Shown: in pieces, positions 26,938-36,248 of the stretch
Position numbering within the stretch: the first letter of the stretch is position 1
Layout of the letters: each line of letters starts with the position of its first letter
Origin: Thalassospira sp. MCCC 1A01428
GTDB lineage: Bacteria; Pseudomonadota; Alphaproteobacteria; Rhodospirillales; Thalassospiraceae
Assembly (NCBI RefSeq): GCF_002115825.1
Contig: NZ_JFJZ01000005.1
Coordinates: 124,001-188,000, forward strand
Reading direction: 5' to 3'
DNA: 64,000 nt
The notes under the pieces: generated by a model
What the model was told of the DNA's origin: nothing
Seen by the model: only the letters and a program-made list of their open reading frames with translations
Databases searched by the model: none
Position numbers and translations under genes: made by a program

Positions 26938-28698
26938 TCACCGAAATTTCAACCGGTACAGCTTCACATCTTCCTCGCTATTGCCGACCTTTTGCGCAAT
27001 TAATAACTGCATATGGTCCAGCCGGGCGCTAAAAGCGGCCTTGCTGGCAATCAGGGCTTCGGCACGGGGGCCATCTTCATCGGCCAGCGCATGAAGGGCT
27101 GATTGCAATGCGGTTTCAGCATCGCGAAACAAAGTTATAAGGCCATCGGCGGTTTCACCATCAGGTTCGCGCCCCAGCCGGCTTAACCGGGTTAAAAGGT
27201 CTGCCAGTTCCTCGCTAACGATATCGCCGATGGCTTCAAGGTTGTTGGCAACCGCAACCAGTTCTTCCAGTCGGGCGCGGTCGGCCGGGGCGGCATCTTC
27301 GTGACGCAGGCGCACGGCATAGGCCACGATTGCCTCCTGCAAGGCATCAACGCCGTCGTCCTGCTCGGCAATGCCTTGCAAATGGCGGGGATCGCGATGC
27401 AACAGGCAATGCCGGCCCTGTTGTGCCATGTCGCGCACAATATCGCCCATATGCAAAACTTCCTGCTTCATCACCGCCAACGCCGCCGCCGGGGTGTGGA
27501 TCATATCATTATTCAGGTATTTTGGTTTTGCATCCAGGCTACGGCCAGATGCCGCATTATCTGGAACAATTTGCTTGATTAATCGCGCCATCATGGGCAC
27601 GGCACCAATCATAAGCACAACATTCAAAATATTGAAAATGCTATGTGCATTGGCAATTTGCCGGGCGATGTCTTCGTGCCCGGCCCCACTGGCAATGGCC
27701 CCGCCATGGCTTGGTGTAATATCGCGCACAATATCGGCCAGCAGCGGAGTAAGCGGCAACCAGATTAAAACACCAACCACGTTAAAAGCAACATGGGCGA
27801 TGGCCGTGCGCAATGCCTCGCGGTTTTTGCCAATAGTACCTAATAAGGCCGTCACGCAGGTGCCAATGTTTGCGCCAAATATCAATGCGATGCCAGTATC
27901 AAGCGATAACAACCCTTGCCCGGCCAGCACAATCACAATACCGGTAGTTGCGGCACTGGACTGCACCAGGGCGGTAAACAGGGCGGCAATGGCAATGCCC
28001 AATACCGGGTTGGTCATTTGCGCCATAACGGTAATAAAGGGCTGATAATGGCGCAATGGCTCCATTGCTTCGCCCATCATGCCCATCCCGAAAAACAACA
28101 GGCCAAGGCCCAAAATGGCGCGCCCCAGCTGCGCCCATCGTTCAATGCGAATAAAAAACATCGCCGCAAAACCAACTGCAATCAGAACCGGTGCAATTTC
28201 ATTAATTTGAAAGGCAATAATTTGCGCCGTCAGGGTACTGCCAACATTGGCCCCCATAATAACCGCGATGGATTGTTGCAGGGTCATTAACCCGGCAGAT
28301 ACAAATCCCACCACCAGCACCGTCGTTACCGATGATGATTGCAAAAGTGCCGTGATGACCGCCCCCGACACCACGGCAACAAACCTGTTGCGGGTCATTT
28401 TACCCAAAAACAATCGCAGCTTAGAACCCGCCAGGACACGCAACGCCCCGGCCAAATGGTCCATGCCATATAAAAACAGGGCCAGCCCCCCCAAAAGCTG
28501 AACCACCATCCAGCCCTTGCGTAAGGTTTCGCCCCCCGTATTGGCGGTGCCCCCGGCGTTTTCCGCCACACCTGCACCTGGCCCCATTTGCGCCCATGCG
28601 CCAGCAACAAACGATGGCACCAGGATAAAGGCGCACAGCAAAAATAACGCCGCACAAGTCAAATGGCGGGCAGACGACGTGGCTGGCTTGAAACGCAT
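26938..28698 (-). CDS. Na/Pi cotransporter family protein with a C-terminal PhoU-like domain
   Basis: A 586-residue membrane protein. Two Na_Pi_cotrans repeats are visible through their QSSS motifs (LLQSSSVTTVLVVGF and LVQSSAATTGIVIVL) and GANVGSTLTA / GANIGTCVTA partners. The C-terminal 200 residues, from VLHMGDIVRDMAQQ on, form a helical PhoU-like domain. This is the layout of E. coli YjbB, implicated in phosphate export. The N-terminus has a signal-like segment ending AWAQ. I take the ATG at 28698; a TTG five codons earlier extends the frame. Inferred role: Na+-linked phosphate transport, direction unknown. Confidence 0.88.
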   Translation of the reverse strand: MRFKPATSSARHLTCAALFLLCAFILVPSFVAGAWAQMGPGAGVAENAGGTANTGGETLRKGWMVVQLLGGLALFLYGMDHLAGALRVLAGSKLRLFLGKMTRNRFVAVVSGAVITALLQSSSVTTVLVVGFVSAGLMTLQQSIAVIMGANVGSTLTAQIIAFQINEIAPVLIAVGFAAMFFIRIERWAQLGRAILGLGLLFFGMGMMGEAMEPLRHYQPFITVMAQMTNPVLGIAIAALFTALVQSSAATTGIVIVLAGQGLLSLDTGIALIFGANIGTCVTALLGTIGKNREALRTAIAHVAFNVVGVLIWLPLTPLLADIVRDITPSHGGAIASGAGHEDIARQIANAHSIFNILNVVLMIGAVPMMARLIKQIVPDNAASGRSLDAKPKYLNNDMIHTPAAALAVMKQEVLHMGDIVRDMAQQGRHCLLHRDPRHLQGIAEQDDGVDALQEAIVAYAVRLRHEDAAPADRARLEELVAVANNLEAIGDIVSEELADLLTRLSRLGREPDGETADGLITLFRDAETALQSALHALADEDGPRAEALIASKAAFSARLDHMQLLIAQKVGNSEEDVKLYRLKFR

Positions 28699-28793
28699 TT
28701 GGAACACCCGCAAAACAAAATCTGATCCTCAATCTATAGATCAGGTTTGCCGTTCCGTTTGGAATAGATCAAATGCAACAGGAAATATATTTA

Positions 28794-28817
28794 CCACCCC
28801 GCATTCTTGCGGGGTGG
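28794..28817. terminator. Probable terminator downstream of glpD
   Basis: Perfect 10-bp stem CCACCCCGCA / TGCGGGGTGG with a TTCT loop, 28 bp after the glpD stop. The minus-strand tail is TAAATATATT, only partly U-rich, so efficiency is uncertain. Confidence 0.55.
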
Positions 28818-28845
28818 CGTTAGCTTGCGGGTCATAGATTACCGG

Positions 28846-30420
28846 TTATTGGGCGGCCCGAACAAACTTACCATCCTGCGCCAGTCGTGCGCGCAGCCGG
28901 GAAATTTCGTTTTCGCTTAACCGCAAACCAAGTTTGGACCGCCGCCAGATCACATCTTCCACATCATGCGCCCATTCCTGACCGATCAGGTACTGTAATT
29001 CGGCTTCGTATAAACCCTGCCCATAATGCTGGCCCAAATCATCCAGGCTTCCGGCATCCGCCAAGATAACTGTTATTTTACTGCCATAAGCCCGCAACAA
29101 ACGATGCAACATGGTTTTTGGCAACCAGGGATAACGCTGGCCGTAATGATCAAGGGCAACATCAAAACCACCGGGTAAATCACCACCCGGCAACACGGCA
29201 TTTTCCGTCCACGAAACATCATCGCGGTTAAGTTTTTTGCAAATGATCTGCAAGGCGTGCTCGGCCAGCTTTCGATAGGTGGTAATTTTGCCGCCAAAAA
29301 TGTTCAAAAGCGGCGCATGGCCCGGCCCGTCATCCAGCTTCAGGGTATAATCACGCGATACCTTCGATGCGTTTTCGCTTTCACCACCATACAGCGGCCG
29401 CACCCCGGAATAGGCCCAGACAACCGTGTCCGGTGTAACCGGTTTTTTAAAATAGCTGGTTGCCAGTTCGCACAAATAGGCTGTTTCATCTTCGGTGATT
29501 TTCACCCTGGATGGATCGCCTTTATAGTCAATATCGGTGGTGCCGATCAGGGTAAAATCGCCCTGATAGGGGATGGCAAAAACAATGCGACCATCGGGGT
29601 TTTGAAAAATATAGCATTTGTCATGATCAAACAGTTTGGGCACCACAATGTGGCTGCCTTTAACCAAACGAATTGATGCTGTTTTTTGCGCATCCACCAC
29701 ACCATTTTGCGGATCAATCAGCGACGCACACCACGGCCCCGCAGCATTCACCAGCATTTTACCGCGCACAACACGGGCATCGCCGCCATCCTTGCCGCGC
29801 AAGGTAACGTCCCAGCCATCTGCATGGCGCACCGCGCCAACACATTCTGTCCGGGTTAAAATTTCGGCCCCGCGATCACGCGCATCCATGGCATTCAGCA
29901 CGACCAGACGCGCATCATCAACCCAACAATCAGAATAAACAAACCCCTTGCGCAATTCCCCCTTTAAAGGTTGCCCGGCAGCATGGGTTGCCAGATTAAT
30001 GCCTTCGCTGCCCGGCAGTTTTTTACGCCCGCCCAAATGATCATATAAAAACAGCCCCAACCGGATCATCCATGTGGGGCGCAATCCCGGCACATGGGGC
30101 AACACAAAGCGCAAAGGCCAAATAATATGTGGCGCATTGCCCCACAAAACTTCGCGTTCCTTCAATGCTTCGCGCACCAGGCGAAATTCATAATGCTCCA
30201 GGTACCGCAACCCGCCATGGATAAGTTTGGTACTGGCCGAAGATGTCGCACTGGCAAGGTCGTTCATTTCGCACAGTAAAACACGTAAACCACGCCCGGC
30301 GGCATCACGCGCAATGCCGGTGCCGTTAATACCACCACCAATAACCACAAGGTCATAATCCCCGCCAGGGACGGGCCGGGTTTTAAGTGCTGAACCGGAT
30401 TGCTGCGACGCGCTTGACAT
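28846..30420 (-). CDS. glpD: Aerobic glycerol-3-phosphate dehydrogenase
   Basis: A 524-residue FAD-dependent enzyme that oxidises sn-glycerol-3-phosphate to dihydroxyacetone phosphate and passes electrons to quinone at the inner membrane. The FAD-binding GGGINGTG is at residues 28-35, the family segments SSASTKLIHGGLRYLE and LVNAAGPW are intact, and TTDIDYKGDP and GGKITTYRKLAE occur in the catalytic part. The C-terminal DAO_C helical domain is complete and the length is typical (about 500-530). No glpK, glpF or glpR is adjacent. Confidence 0.95.
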   Translation of the reverse strand: MSSASQQSGSALKTRPVPGGDYDLVVIGGGINGTGIARDAAGRGLRVLLCEMNDLASATSSASTKLIHGGLRYLEHYEFRLVREALKEREVLWGNAPHIIWPLRFVLPHVPGLRPTWMIRLGLFLYDHLGGRKKLPGSEGINLATHAAGQPLKGELRKGFVYSDCWVDDARLVVLNAMDARDRGAEILTRTECVGAVRHADGWDVTLRGKDGGDARVVRGKMLVNAAGPWCASLIDPQNGVVDAQKTASIRLVKGSHIVVPKLFDHDKCYIFQNPDGRIVFAIPYQGDFTLIGTTDIDYKGDPSRVKITEDETAYLCELATSYFKKPVTPDTVVWAYSGVRPLYGGESENASKVSRDYTLKLDDGPGHAPLLNIFGGKITTYRKLAEHALQIICKKLNRDDVSWTENAVLPGGDLPGGFDVALDHYGQRYPWLPKTMLHRLLRAYGSKITVILADAGSLDDLGQHYGQGLYEAELQYLIGQEWAHDVEDVIWRRSKLGLRLSENEISRLRARLAQDGKFVRAAQ

Positions 30421-30776
30421 TGCCTTGACCTTGATAATTTTTCTGAATGAACGTTATTTATTTCATTTACGAACATTTTTCAAGATGGAGATTATGACAT
30501 TTTGAAAGTCAGCACCGAATATCGCCCTGTGGGATCGTCGCCATACAGCTTCGCAACACAACATTTTGGACGCATAAAACACTGAAATCAGGAAATTATC
30601 TTCTTGCACGCAGGGCAAACTGCAAGCCACCGATTACCAAAACGCAACCAAAATGTAATATTTCGAAAATATTTTCGAGAGATGCAAACCATCACACGCA
30701 AAGGACATCTGCGCGCATATACGGCATCAAACAGGCAGGAAAATATCAATCCGGCAGGGTAGAACCACCCTGCCCG
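30421..30776. other. Intergenic region upstream of glpD, with palindromes
   Basis: 355 bp between glpD and asnB. It holds a 16-bp palindrome (30663-30678, listed separately), an AT-rich section with GAACGTT and ACGAACAT elements at about 30445-30480 where a glpD operator would be expected, and an 8-bp hairpin GGCAGGGT / ACCCTGCC (30753-30774) just after the asnB stop that may end asnB transcription. Confidence 0.5.
30663..30678. promoter_or_regulatory. 16-bp perfect palindrome upstream of glpD
   Basis: TCGAAAATATTTTCGA reads the same on both strands. It is 243 bp upstream of the glpD start and 100 bp past the asnB stop. It could be an operator; no regulator can be assigned. Confidence 0.4.
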
Positions 30777-32717
30777 CTATTGCCAGCGTTGCTGCCAGGC
30801 CGACAACATCAGGATCGACCATAAACGATGGGCATTATTGGTGGCCCCGCTTTGATGATCTTTCATTGCCCGGTCGATTATTTTGCGATCAAGACCAAAA
30901 TCGTCATACAGGGCGGGCCGGGCCAGTAAATCATTGGCCCAATCGCGCAATGGCCCGCGCAACCACGCGGCTAATGGCACACCAAAACCGGTTTTGGGCC
31001 GGTTAATCAGCTCGTCGGGTACGTATTTGTGCAATATTCGGCGCAGGGCGATTTTCCCTACCCCGTCATCAATCTTTAAATGTACTGGCAAACGCCAGCC
31101 AAATTCAATCACGCGATGATCAATCAGGGGCACGCGCACCTCAAGCGAGGCCGCCATTGATGCCCGGTCAACCTTGGTCAGCACATCGTCGACCATATAC
31201 ATCATCGTATCCATAACCTGCATCGACGACACATAATCAAGGTTACGATTGCGCGAAAATTTCTCGCCCGGCACATGAAAAGGTGCCGGCTTTTCTCCAT
31301 CATGGCCACCCGGACGCAAGGTCGCCGGGTCCCACAATTCCAGCAGGGCAACATAACGGTCAATATCGTTGCCAATCGCCAGAAGCGGCGCGACCTTATG
31401 AATTTTATCACCAATCGTGCCCGCTTTACCGCCAATCGGCAAAACCGAACACACACGGTCCCACTGGCGCGGCGATAGCAGGGTCAAGGCACTGGCGATC
31501 TGCCGTGCGCCAAACGGAATGGACTTTGCCGTTTTTGCCAGGTTTTTGGCCCATAAATAGCGATTATATCCGCCAAATGTTTCATCCCCGCCATCGCCCG
31601 ACAGGGCCACGGTGACTTCCTTGCGCGTCAAAGTCGACATTAATGCCGTGGGGATGCCCGAACTGTCAAAAAACGGTTCATCATACATATCGGCCAGTTT
31701 GGGCACGATATTCAGGGCGTCATCGGCGGTTACATAAAGCTCGGTATGGTCCGTGCCCAAGTGTTTTGCCACCGCACCGGCAAAGGCGGCTTCGTTAAAG
31801 GCCTCGTCTTCGAACCCGATGGAATAGGTTTTGACAGGGCGGTCCGATACCGACTGCATCAGGGCAACGATGGTCGATGAATCAATTCCGCCCGACAAAA
31901 ACGCACCAAGGGGCACATCGGCCACCATTCGGCGTTGCACGGCATCACGCAGCAAATCTTCCAGGGCTTCAATCGCGCTATCGTCATCCCCGGCCCAGCG
32001 GTTGTTGCGGCCATTTAAAACCACATCTTCCATTGACCAGTAAACGGAATCACGAATTTGCCCGTCGCTATCAATTTCAATCATATGACCGGGGCGCAAT
32101 TGCCGTGTTTTGCGATATATCGATTGGCCCGACGGCACATAACCAAAGCGCAAATAAGCGTCAAGCGCCCCGCTATCCACATCACGCGGGCATATGCCAC
32201 CCGCAACCAGTGCCTTTAATTCCGATGCAAAGCCAAATTTGCCGTCATGATGCGTCCAATATAACGGCTTGATACCCAGCCGGTCGCGGATCATGGTCAA
32301 TTTACGATTTTGCCGGTCCCACAACACAATGGCGAACATGCCAATCAGCAATTTCAGGGTTTCGGCAATGCCCCAATGGGCAAAACCTTCCAATATCACT
32401 TCGCTGTCGGAATGGCCGCGCCAGGCAATATTGTTGCGGGCCAGTTTGGCGCGCAAATCCTCGGCATTATAAACTTCGCCATTATAGACCATTACATAAC
32501 GGCCATCGGCGGAATGCATGGGCTGTTTGCCGGCATCGCTCAAATCAATAATTGCCAAACGCCGTTGCCCCAGGGCAATTGCAGCGGCATCATCTATCCA
32601 TACATCACCGCTATCGGGGCCGCGATGCAGCAAGGCAGTGTTCATGGCAGCAACCGTGTCGCCAAGGCTGCCGTGTTCTGATTGCTTTGGTATCCACAGG
32701 CCGGTAATACCGCACAT
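30777..32717 (-). CDS. asnB: Asparagine synthase (glutamine-hydrolysing), AsnB type
   Basis: A 646-residue class B asparagine synthetase. The N-terminal glutaminase domain begins with the nucleophile Cys2 (MCGITGLW) and includes LLHRGPDSGDVW and VYNGEVYN. The synthetase domain has the ATP pyrophosphatase loop FLSGGIDSS near residue 270 and VALSGDGGDETFGGYNRY near 360. The C-terminal half (RVPLIDHRVIEFGWRLP, RPKTGFGVPLAAWLRG) matches the bacterial AsnB branch often found in exopolysaccharide loci. It transfers ammonia from glutamine to aspartate or to a related carboxylate. An Lrp/AsnC regulator is divergent. Confidence 0.9.
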   Translation of the reverse strand: MCGITGLWIPKQSEHGSLGDTVAAMNTALLHRGPDSGDVWIDDAAAIALGQRRLAIIDLSDAGKQPMHSADGRYVMVYNGEVYNAEDLRAKLARNNIAWRGHSDSEVILEGFAHWGIAETLKLLIGMFAIVLWDRQNRKLTMIRDRLGIKPLYWTHHDGKFGFASELKALVAGGICPRDVDSGALDAYLRFGYVPSGQSIYRKTRQLRPGHMIEIDSDGQIRDSVYWSMEDVVLNGRNNRWAGDDDSAIEALEDLLRDAVQRRMVADVPLGAFLSGGIDSSTIVALMQSVSDRPVKTYSIGFEDEAFNEAAFAGAVAKHLGTDHTELYVTADDALNIVPKLADMYDEPFFDSSGIPTALMSTLTRKEVTVALSGDGGDETFGGYNRYLWAKNLAKTAKSIPFGARQIASALTLLSPRQWDRVCSVLPIGGKAGTIGDKIHKVAPLLAIGNDIDRYVALLELWDPATLRPGGHDGEKPAPFHVPGEKFSRNRNLDYVSSMQVMDTMMYMVDDVLTKVDRASMAASLEVRVPLIDHRVIEFGWRLPVHLKIDDGVGKIALRRILHKYVPDELINRPKTGFGVPLAAWLRGPLRDWANDLLARPALYDDFGLDRKIIDRAMKDHQSGATNNAHRLWSILMLSAWQQRWQ

Positions 32718-32858
32718 AAAATGCCCCTGCTGCCCTGATCAATTCGCCCGCGATAAATGCCGCTTTCCGGATCTGCTCCGGTAATAGCGAACGCCGGCGC
32801 GCGCGACAATGGAAATCAGTAACTTTTCTTTCATGCCGGGTTAAGGCATAAGCATGGA

Positions 32859-33365
32859 ATGCTGAAACTTGACCGTATTTTCATTCGCATCTTGCAAATC
32901 TTGCAAACCAATGGCCGGATATCGAACCTCGATTTATCCGAGGCGGTAAACCTGTCACCATCACCATGCCTGGAACGGGTGCGCAAACTCGAAGAAAACG
33001 GCATGATTTCGCAATATATTGCCGATATCGACCTCGATAAGATCGGTGCAAATTTGCATGTAATGGCCGAAGTCACCCTGGGCAGCCACCTGGTGGAGGA
33101 TTTCAAACAGTTTGAAGCCGCCATTGCCGAAGTCGACGAAGTTATTTCATGTTACAAAATCGCCGGGCCATTCGATTACAGCCTTGATATGATCTGCCGC
33201 GATATTCCGCATTTTAACAGCATCAAGGAAAAGCTGATCAAAGACAGCATCGGCATCGAAACCTTTCGCGGCCATATCGTTATGGAACGCACCAAAAGTT
33301 TCGCGGGCTACCCGCTCGACAGCCTGACTGCCCCCACCCCGTTGCGCGGTGTGCTGTCCGATTAA
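32859..33365 (+). CDS. Lrp/AsnC-family transcriptional regulator
   Basis: A 168-residue Lrp-type regulator. The HTH is at about residues 5-55 (LQTNGRISNLDLSEAVNLSP then SPCLERVRKLEENG) and the AsnC ligand-binding domain is at 65-150 (HLVEDFKQFEAAIAEVDEV, CYKIAGPFDYSLDMICRD). It is divergent from asnB, so asnB is a natural candidate target. AGCAT-GGA-ATGCT forms a small palindrome across the start codon (32851-32863). It shares the SPSPCL(E/D)RV(R/K)KLE signature with the Lrp protein at 54994. Confidence 0.9.
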   Translation: MLKLDRIFIRILQILQTNGRISNLDLSEAVNLSPSPCLERVRKLEENGMISQYIADIDLDKIGANLHVMAEVTLGSHLVEDFKQFEAAIAEVDEVISCYKIAGPFDYSLDMICRDIPHFNSIKEKLIKDSIGIETFRGHIVMERTKSFAGYPLDSLTAPTPLRGVLSD

Positions 33366-33422
33366 ACCAGCCGCAACAAACAGCCCAAAAGCCATTTGTT
33401 CAGGTTTCGGATTCATCCGAAT

Positions 33423-33884
33423 TTAGAAATCCACCTTCCCACTAAGTACCTCATTAAACGCCTCAAAGATCGGATTAGACAGGTTGTTCGATCCGTTCGG
33501 TGTGTCAGAAGCCTTATCCAAAATGGCCTTAAGGTCGCTGAACGATAACTGGCTGCACAGCATCGACAATATAAACCAAAAGTAGATAGGCCGTGGCGTA
33601 TCCCGGCCAATCATAGCTGCTATTGTTATCCCCCGGTCATTTGCCAACGGTACGAATGCCGTCCCCACACGGAACCTGTTGGCACCAGAAACGGCATTTT
33701 CAAAATCACAGGTCACATAAAGCACCCCGATAGGGCGCACTATGTTTGGCAGTCGTTTGCCTTGATAATCCGGGGTTTTCATAACGCGGCTATCGATAAA
33801 CCCATAGCTGACCATCACATCCAGATACGCGCTCGGCACCTGGTCAGGACAACCTTTAACCCGCGCACGCACACCCAGTTGCAT
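33423..33884 (-). CDS. Hypothetical protein, unrecognised
   Basis: A possible 153-residue protein. The composition looks protein-like (a GIDSRVMKT-type turn region, VRPIGVLYVTCDFENAV and a hydrophobic IYFWFILSMLCSQL segment near residue 105), but I do not recognise a family. The start ATG has no strong ribosome-binding site; another Met is at residue 24. It lies between the Lrp gene and the end of the sigma-54 activator gene, on the same strand as the latter and 53 bp after it. It could be a short gene or the remains of a longer one. Confidence 0.5.
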   Translation of the reverse strand: MQLGVRARVKGCPDQVPSAYLDVMVSYGFIDSRVMKTPDYQGKRLPNIVRPIGVLYVTCDFENAVSGANRFRVGTAFVPLANDRGITIAAMIGRDTPRPIYFWFILSMLCSQLSFSDLKAILDKASDTPNGSNNLSNPIFEAFNEVLSGKVDF

Positions 33885-33937
33885 TATCGGCCCCGGTGCT
33901 GGAACCGGCCCTGCTTATAGCCCCTCGTTTTCATGTT

Positions 33938-35881
33938 CTAAAACCAGGCGATACCGTTGCGGCCGGTACGCTCGATGCCGTATTTTTCCATTTTGCGATA
34001 AAGGGTATTCCGGCTGATCCCCAGCATTTTTGCGGTTTTGCTCACATGCCAGCACTGATCGTTCAGGGCTTGGCCAAGGGCATCGCGCTCGGCCTGCCAC
34101 AGGGGGTTATGGCCGTTGGTCTGCTTCGGCGCCGGTGCATCGGCGGTTTTGATCAATCCCTGCAAATCATCGGGCAGGTGCGACACCTTGATGACGCCGT
34201 TTTCGGCAAAAACACAGGCATATTGCAACACATTAACCAGTTCGCGCACATTGCCAGGCCAGTTATGGCGCTGCAACAGATCCATCACACTATCGTCGCA
34301 GCGCACCGGGCCATTTCTGGCAAACCCCGCCAACAACCGCGCCACCAGATCGGCCATATCTGCCCGTTCGCGCAGCGGCGGCAAAGCCAGGCGCGCGCCC
34401 TTGATGCGATATAACAGGTCTTCGCGGAACTTGCCGTTGGCAACCGCATGGGCCAAATCAACATTGGATGCACAAATCAGCCGAAAATTTACCGGCACCG
34501 ACTTGGTACTGCCCAACGGCTCGACACAACGTTGTTCCAGCACCCGCAATAACCGCCCCTGAATACCCACCGGCATATCGCCAATTTCATCCAGAAACAG
34601 TGTACCTCCGTCGGCCTGTTTAATGCGCCCGCCAAACCCGTCGCGCGCGGCCCCGGTAAAGGCTCCGCTGGCATGACCAAACAATTCACTTTCAATCAGG
34701 CTTTCGGGCAAGGCCGCACAGTTAATGGCAACAAACGGTTTACCCGCCCCCATGGCACTATTGTGAATGGCGCGCGCCAAATGTTCCTTGCCGCTGCCGG
34801 TTTCACCCGACATCAGCAGGTGAATATCATTGGCCAGCAATTTGCTGCCCATCTGAAACAAGCGACGAAGGACGCCGTCCTGATCGGGAATATCATGGCT
34901 GTCATTGGCCGGATGCTTTGCCGGCTGTGGTTTTGCGGTATAAAAACGGCGACGCTGTTTTTCGGGCAGGGTTAACTGGCCAAACATCACCCCGCCACCG
35001 CCAATTGGCACGGCCTGCGTGCCGGTATTGCTCGTGGCAACCGGGTTTACAGGCATCATCCGCGCCATTAAGCTGTCCAGGTCCGCGCCCAGCAGGGACT
35101 GAATATTTTGCGCTCCGCCCAACGCCGAAAGCAACCTGCGTGCAAGGGCCGTGCTGCCGGTAATCGCCCCGTCCGGGCGCACCGCGATCAGGGCGTCGCG
35201 CGCGGTGCCAACATGTTCGGCATCGGGGTGCAAATGCACGATAATATCGTTAGCGCATTCATCAAAAAACAAAATGCGTTCCAGCGCGTCGGCATAATCG
35301 GCCACCAGGCTGCGTACCCGCAGGCAATCTTCACGGCGAATGTCATTGCGCACGGCGGAAACATCAAGCACCGAACACACTTTGCCATCCGGATCAAACA
35401 CCGGTGCCGCAGTGCAGGTCAGCCCGGCATGCTGGGTTAAAAAATGTTCGTCCTTGTGAATGGTGATAGGCCGCCCTTCAACCAGACAGGTACCAATACC
35501 ATTGGTCCCTTCGCGTTCCTCGCTCCAGATCGCCCCTGGCAAAAGGCCGTTGGTACGAAAAGAAGGCAGCATGGAATGGGCGGCGACGCTATCAAGAATA
35601 ACCCCGTCGCGGTCGGTTAGAAAAACCGCATACCCCGCCGTATCGATCTTGCGATACAGGGTGCGCACCATTTCATGGGCATGGTGAAACAACCGGCCAC
35701 TACGATCCCGGCGCTGGCGGGTCTGGCTTTCAGATATAATTTCGGGGCGTCGGGCTGTTTCGTGAACAAGACCGAACTGGTCGTGGCATCGCTGCCACGA
35801 ATCAAGGACAGCACGGTTCTGGGCAACACCGCTCAGTTGCAAGGCAGCCTCGATCCGTCCACCGGCATGGCTTCCAGACAT
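33938..35881 (-). CDS. Sigma-54-dependent activator, AcoR type
   Basis: A 647-residue enhancer-binding protein. A GAF-type sensory domain is at about residues 60-220 (EEREGTNGIGTCLVEGRPI is typical of AcoR). The AAA+ domain has Walker A SGETGSGKEH near 358, the sigma-54 contact loop GAFTGA near 405, Walker B GGTLFLDEIGD and an R-finger region LPPLRERADM. A Fis-type HTH ends the protein (VSKTAKMLGISRNTLYRKME). I start at ATG 35881, which has AAGGAA upstream; the frame runs on to 35968. It is divergent from an aldehyde dehydrogenase gene with a -24/-12 promoter, its probable target. Confidence 0.92.
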   Translation of the reverse strand: MSGSHAGGRIEAALQLSGVAQNRAVLDSWQRCHDQFGLVHETARRPEIISESQTRQRRDRSGRLFHHAHEMVRTLYRKIDTAGYAVFLTDRDGVILDSVAAHSMLPSFRTNGLLPGAIWSEEREGTNGIGTCLVEGRPITIHKDEHFLTQHAGLTCTAAPVFDPDGKVCSVLDVSAVRNDIRREDCLRVRSLVADYADALERILFFDECANDIIVHLHPDAEHVGTARDALIAVRPDGAITGSTALARRLLSALGGAQNIQSLLGADLDSLMARMMPVNPVATSNTGTQAVPIGGGGVMFGQLTLPEKQRRRFYTAKPQPAKHPANDSHDIPDQDGVLRRLFQMGSKLLANDIHLLMSGETGSGKEHLARAIHNSAMGAGKPFVAINCAALPESLIESELFGHASGAFTGAARDGFGGRIKQADGGTLFLDEIGDMPVGIQGRLLRVLEQRCVEPLGSTKSVPVNFRLICASNVDLAHAVANGKFREDLLYRIKGARLALPPLRERADMADLVARLLAGFARNGPVRCDDSVMDLLQRHNWPGNVRELVNVLQYACVFAENGVIKVSHLPDDLQGLIKTADAPAPKQTNGHNPLWQAERDALGQALNDQCWHVSKTAKMLGISRNTLYRKMEKYGIERTGRNGIAWF

Positions 35882-36248
35882 CAGACGTTCCTTTTTCCTG
35901 TGCCGGTTGTTTTCATGGCCTGTTTTCTGGCCTGCACTGCGTAGGAACAGCAACCCGGTCACCGCCAAATCCTAACAAAGCCCGCGACAAGCACCAACCT
36001 GTTTCGTCACCCTGCGACCAAAGCATAAAAGATGTGTCAAAAACGAAACATTTTGTCCCAACTGTCACGGTCCTCCCGCCAGAACGGGACACAACATCCT
36101 CAGCATAAAAATCCTGCAACCCTTTGAAAGTTATAAAATTTTACCTGTCTCGTATCATTCGCCACAACTTGGCACAGCCTTTGCCAGACTGAAGATGGAG
36201 AAATTAAAAAAGTGGCAAAACGCCATTCATCACGGAGGTTAAGTTCAA
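35882..36248. promoter_or_regulatory. Divergent control region of the sigma-54 activator and aldehyde dehydrogenase genes
   Basis: 367 bp with layered signals. TGTTTCGT (36000-36007) and ACGAAACA (36043-36050) form an inverted pair, as do TGTCCC (36054-36059) and GGGACA (36086-36091). These are 80-190 bp upstream of the -24 element, a normal distance for enhancer sites. The sigma-54 promoter is listed separately. Confidence 0.6.
36169..36186 (+). promoter_or_regulatory. Sigma-54 (-24/-12) promoter of the aldehyde dehydrogenase gene
   Basis: TTGGCACAGCCTTTGC matches the consensus YTGGCACG-N4-TTGCW; the GG (36171-36172) and GC (36183-36184) are separated by exactly 10 bp. It is 63 bp upstream of the start codon and directed toward it. 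Confidence 0.88.

Noticed and set aside
27371-28045. 224-codon open frame on the plus strand inside the Na/Pi transporter gene
   Set aside because: Antisense to a gene with clear motifs; Ala/Thr/Ile/Asn-rich low-complexity translation typical of a shadow frame.
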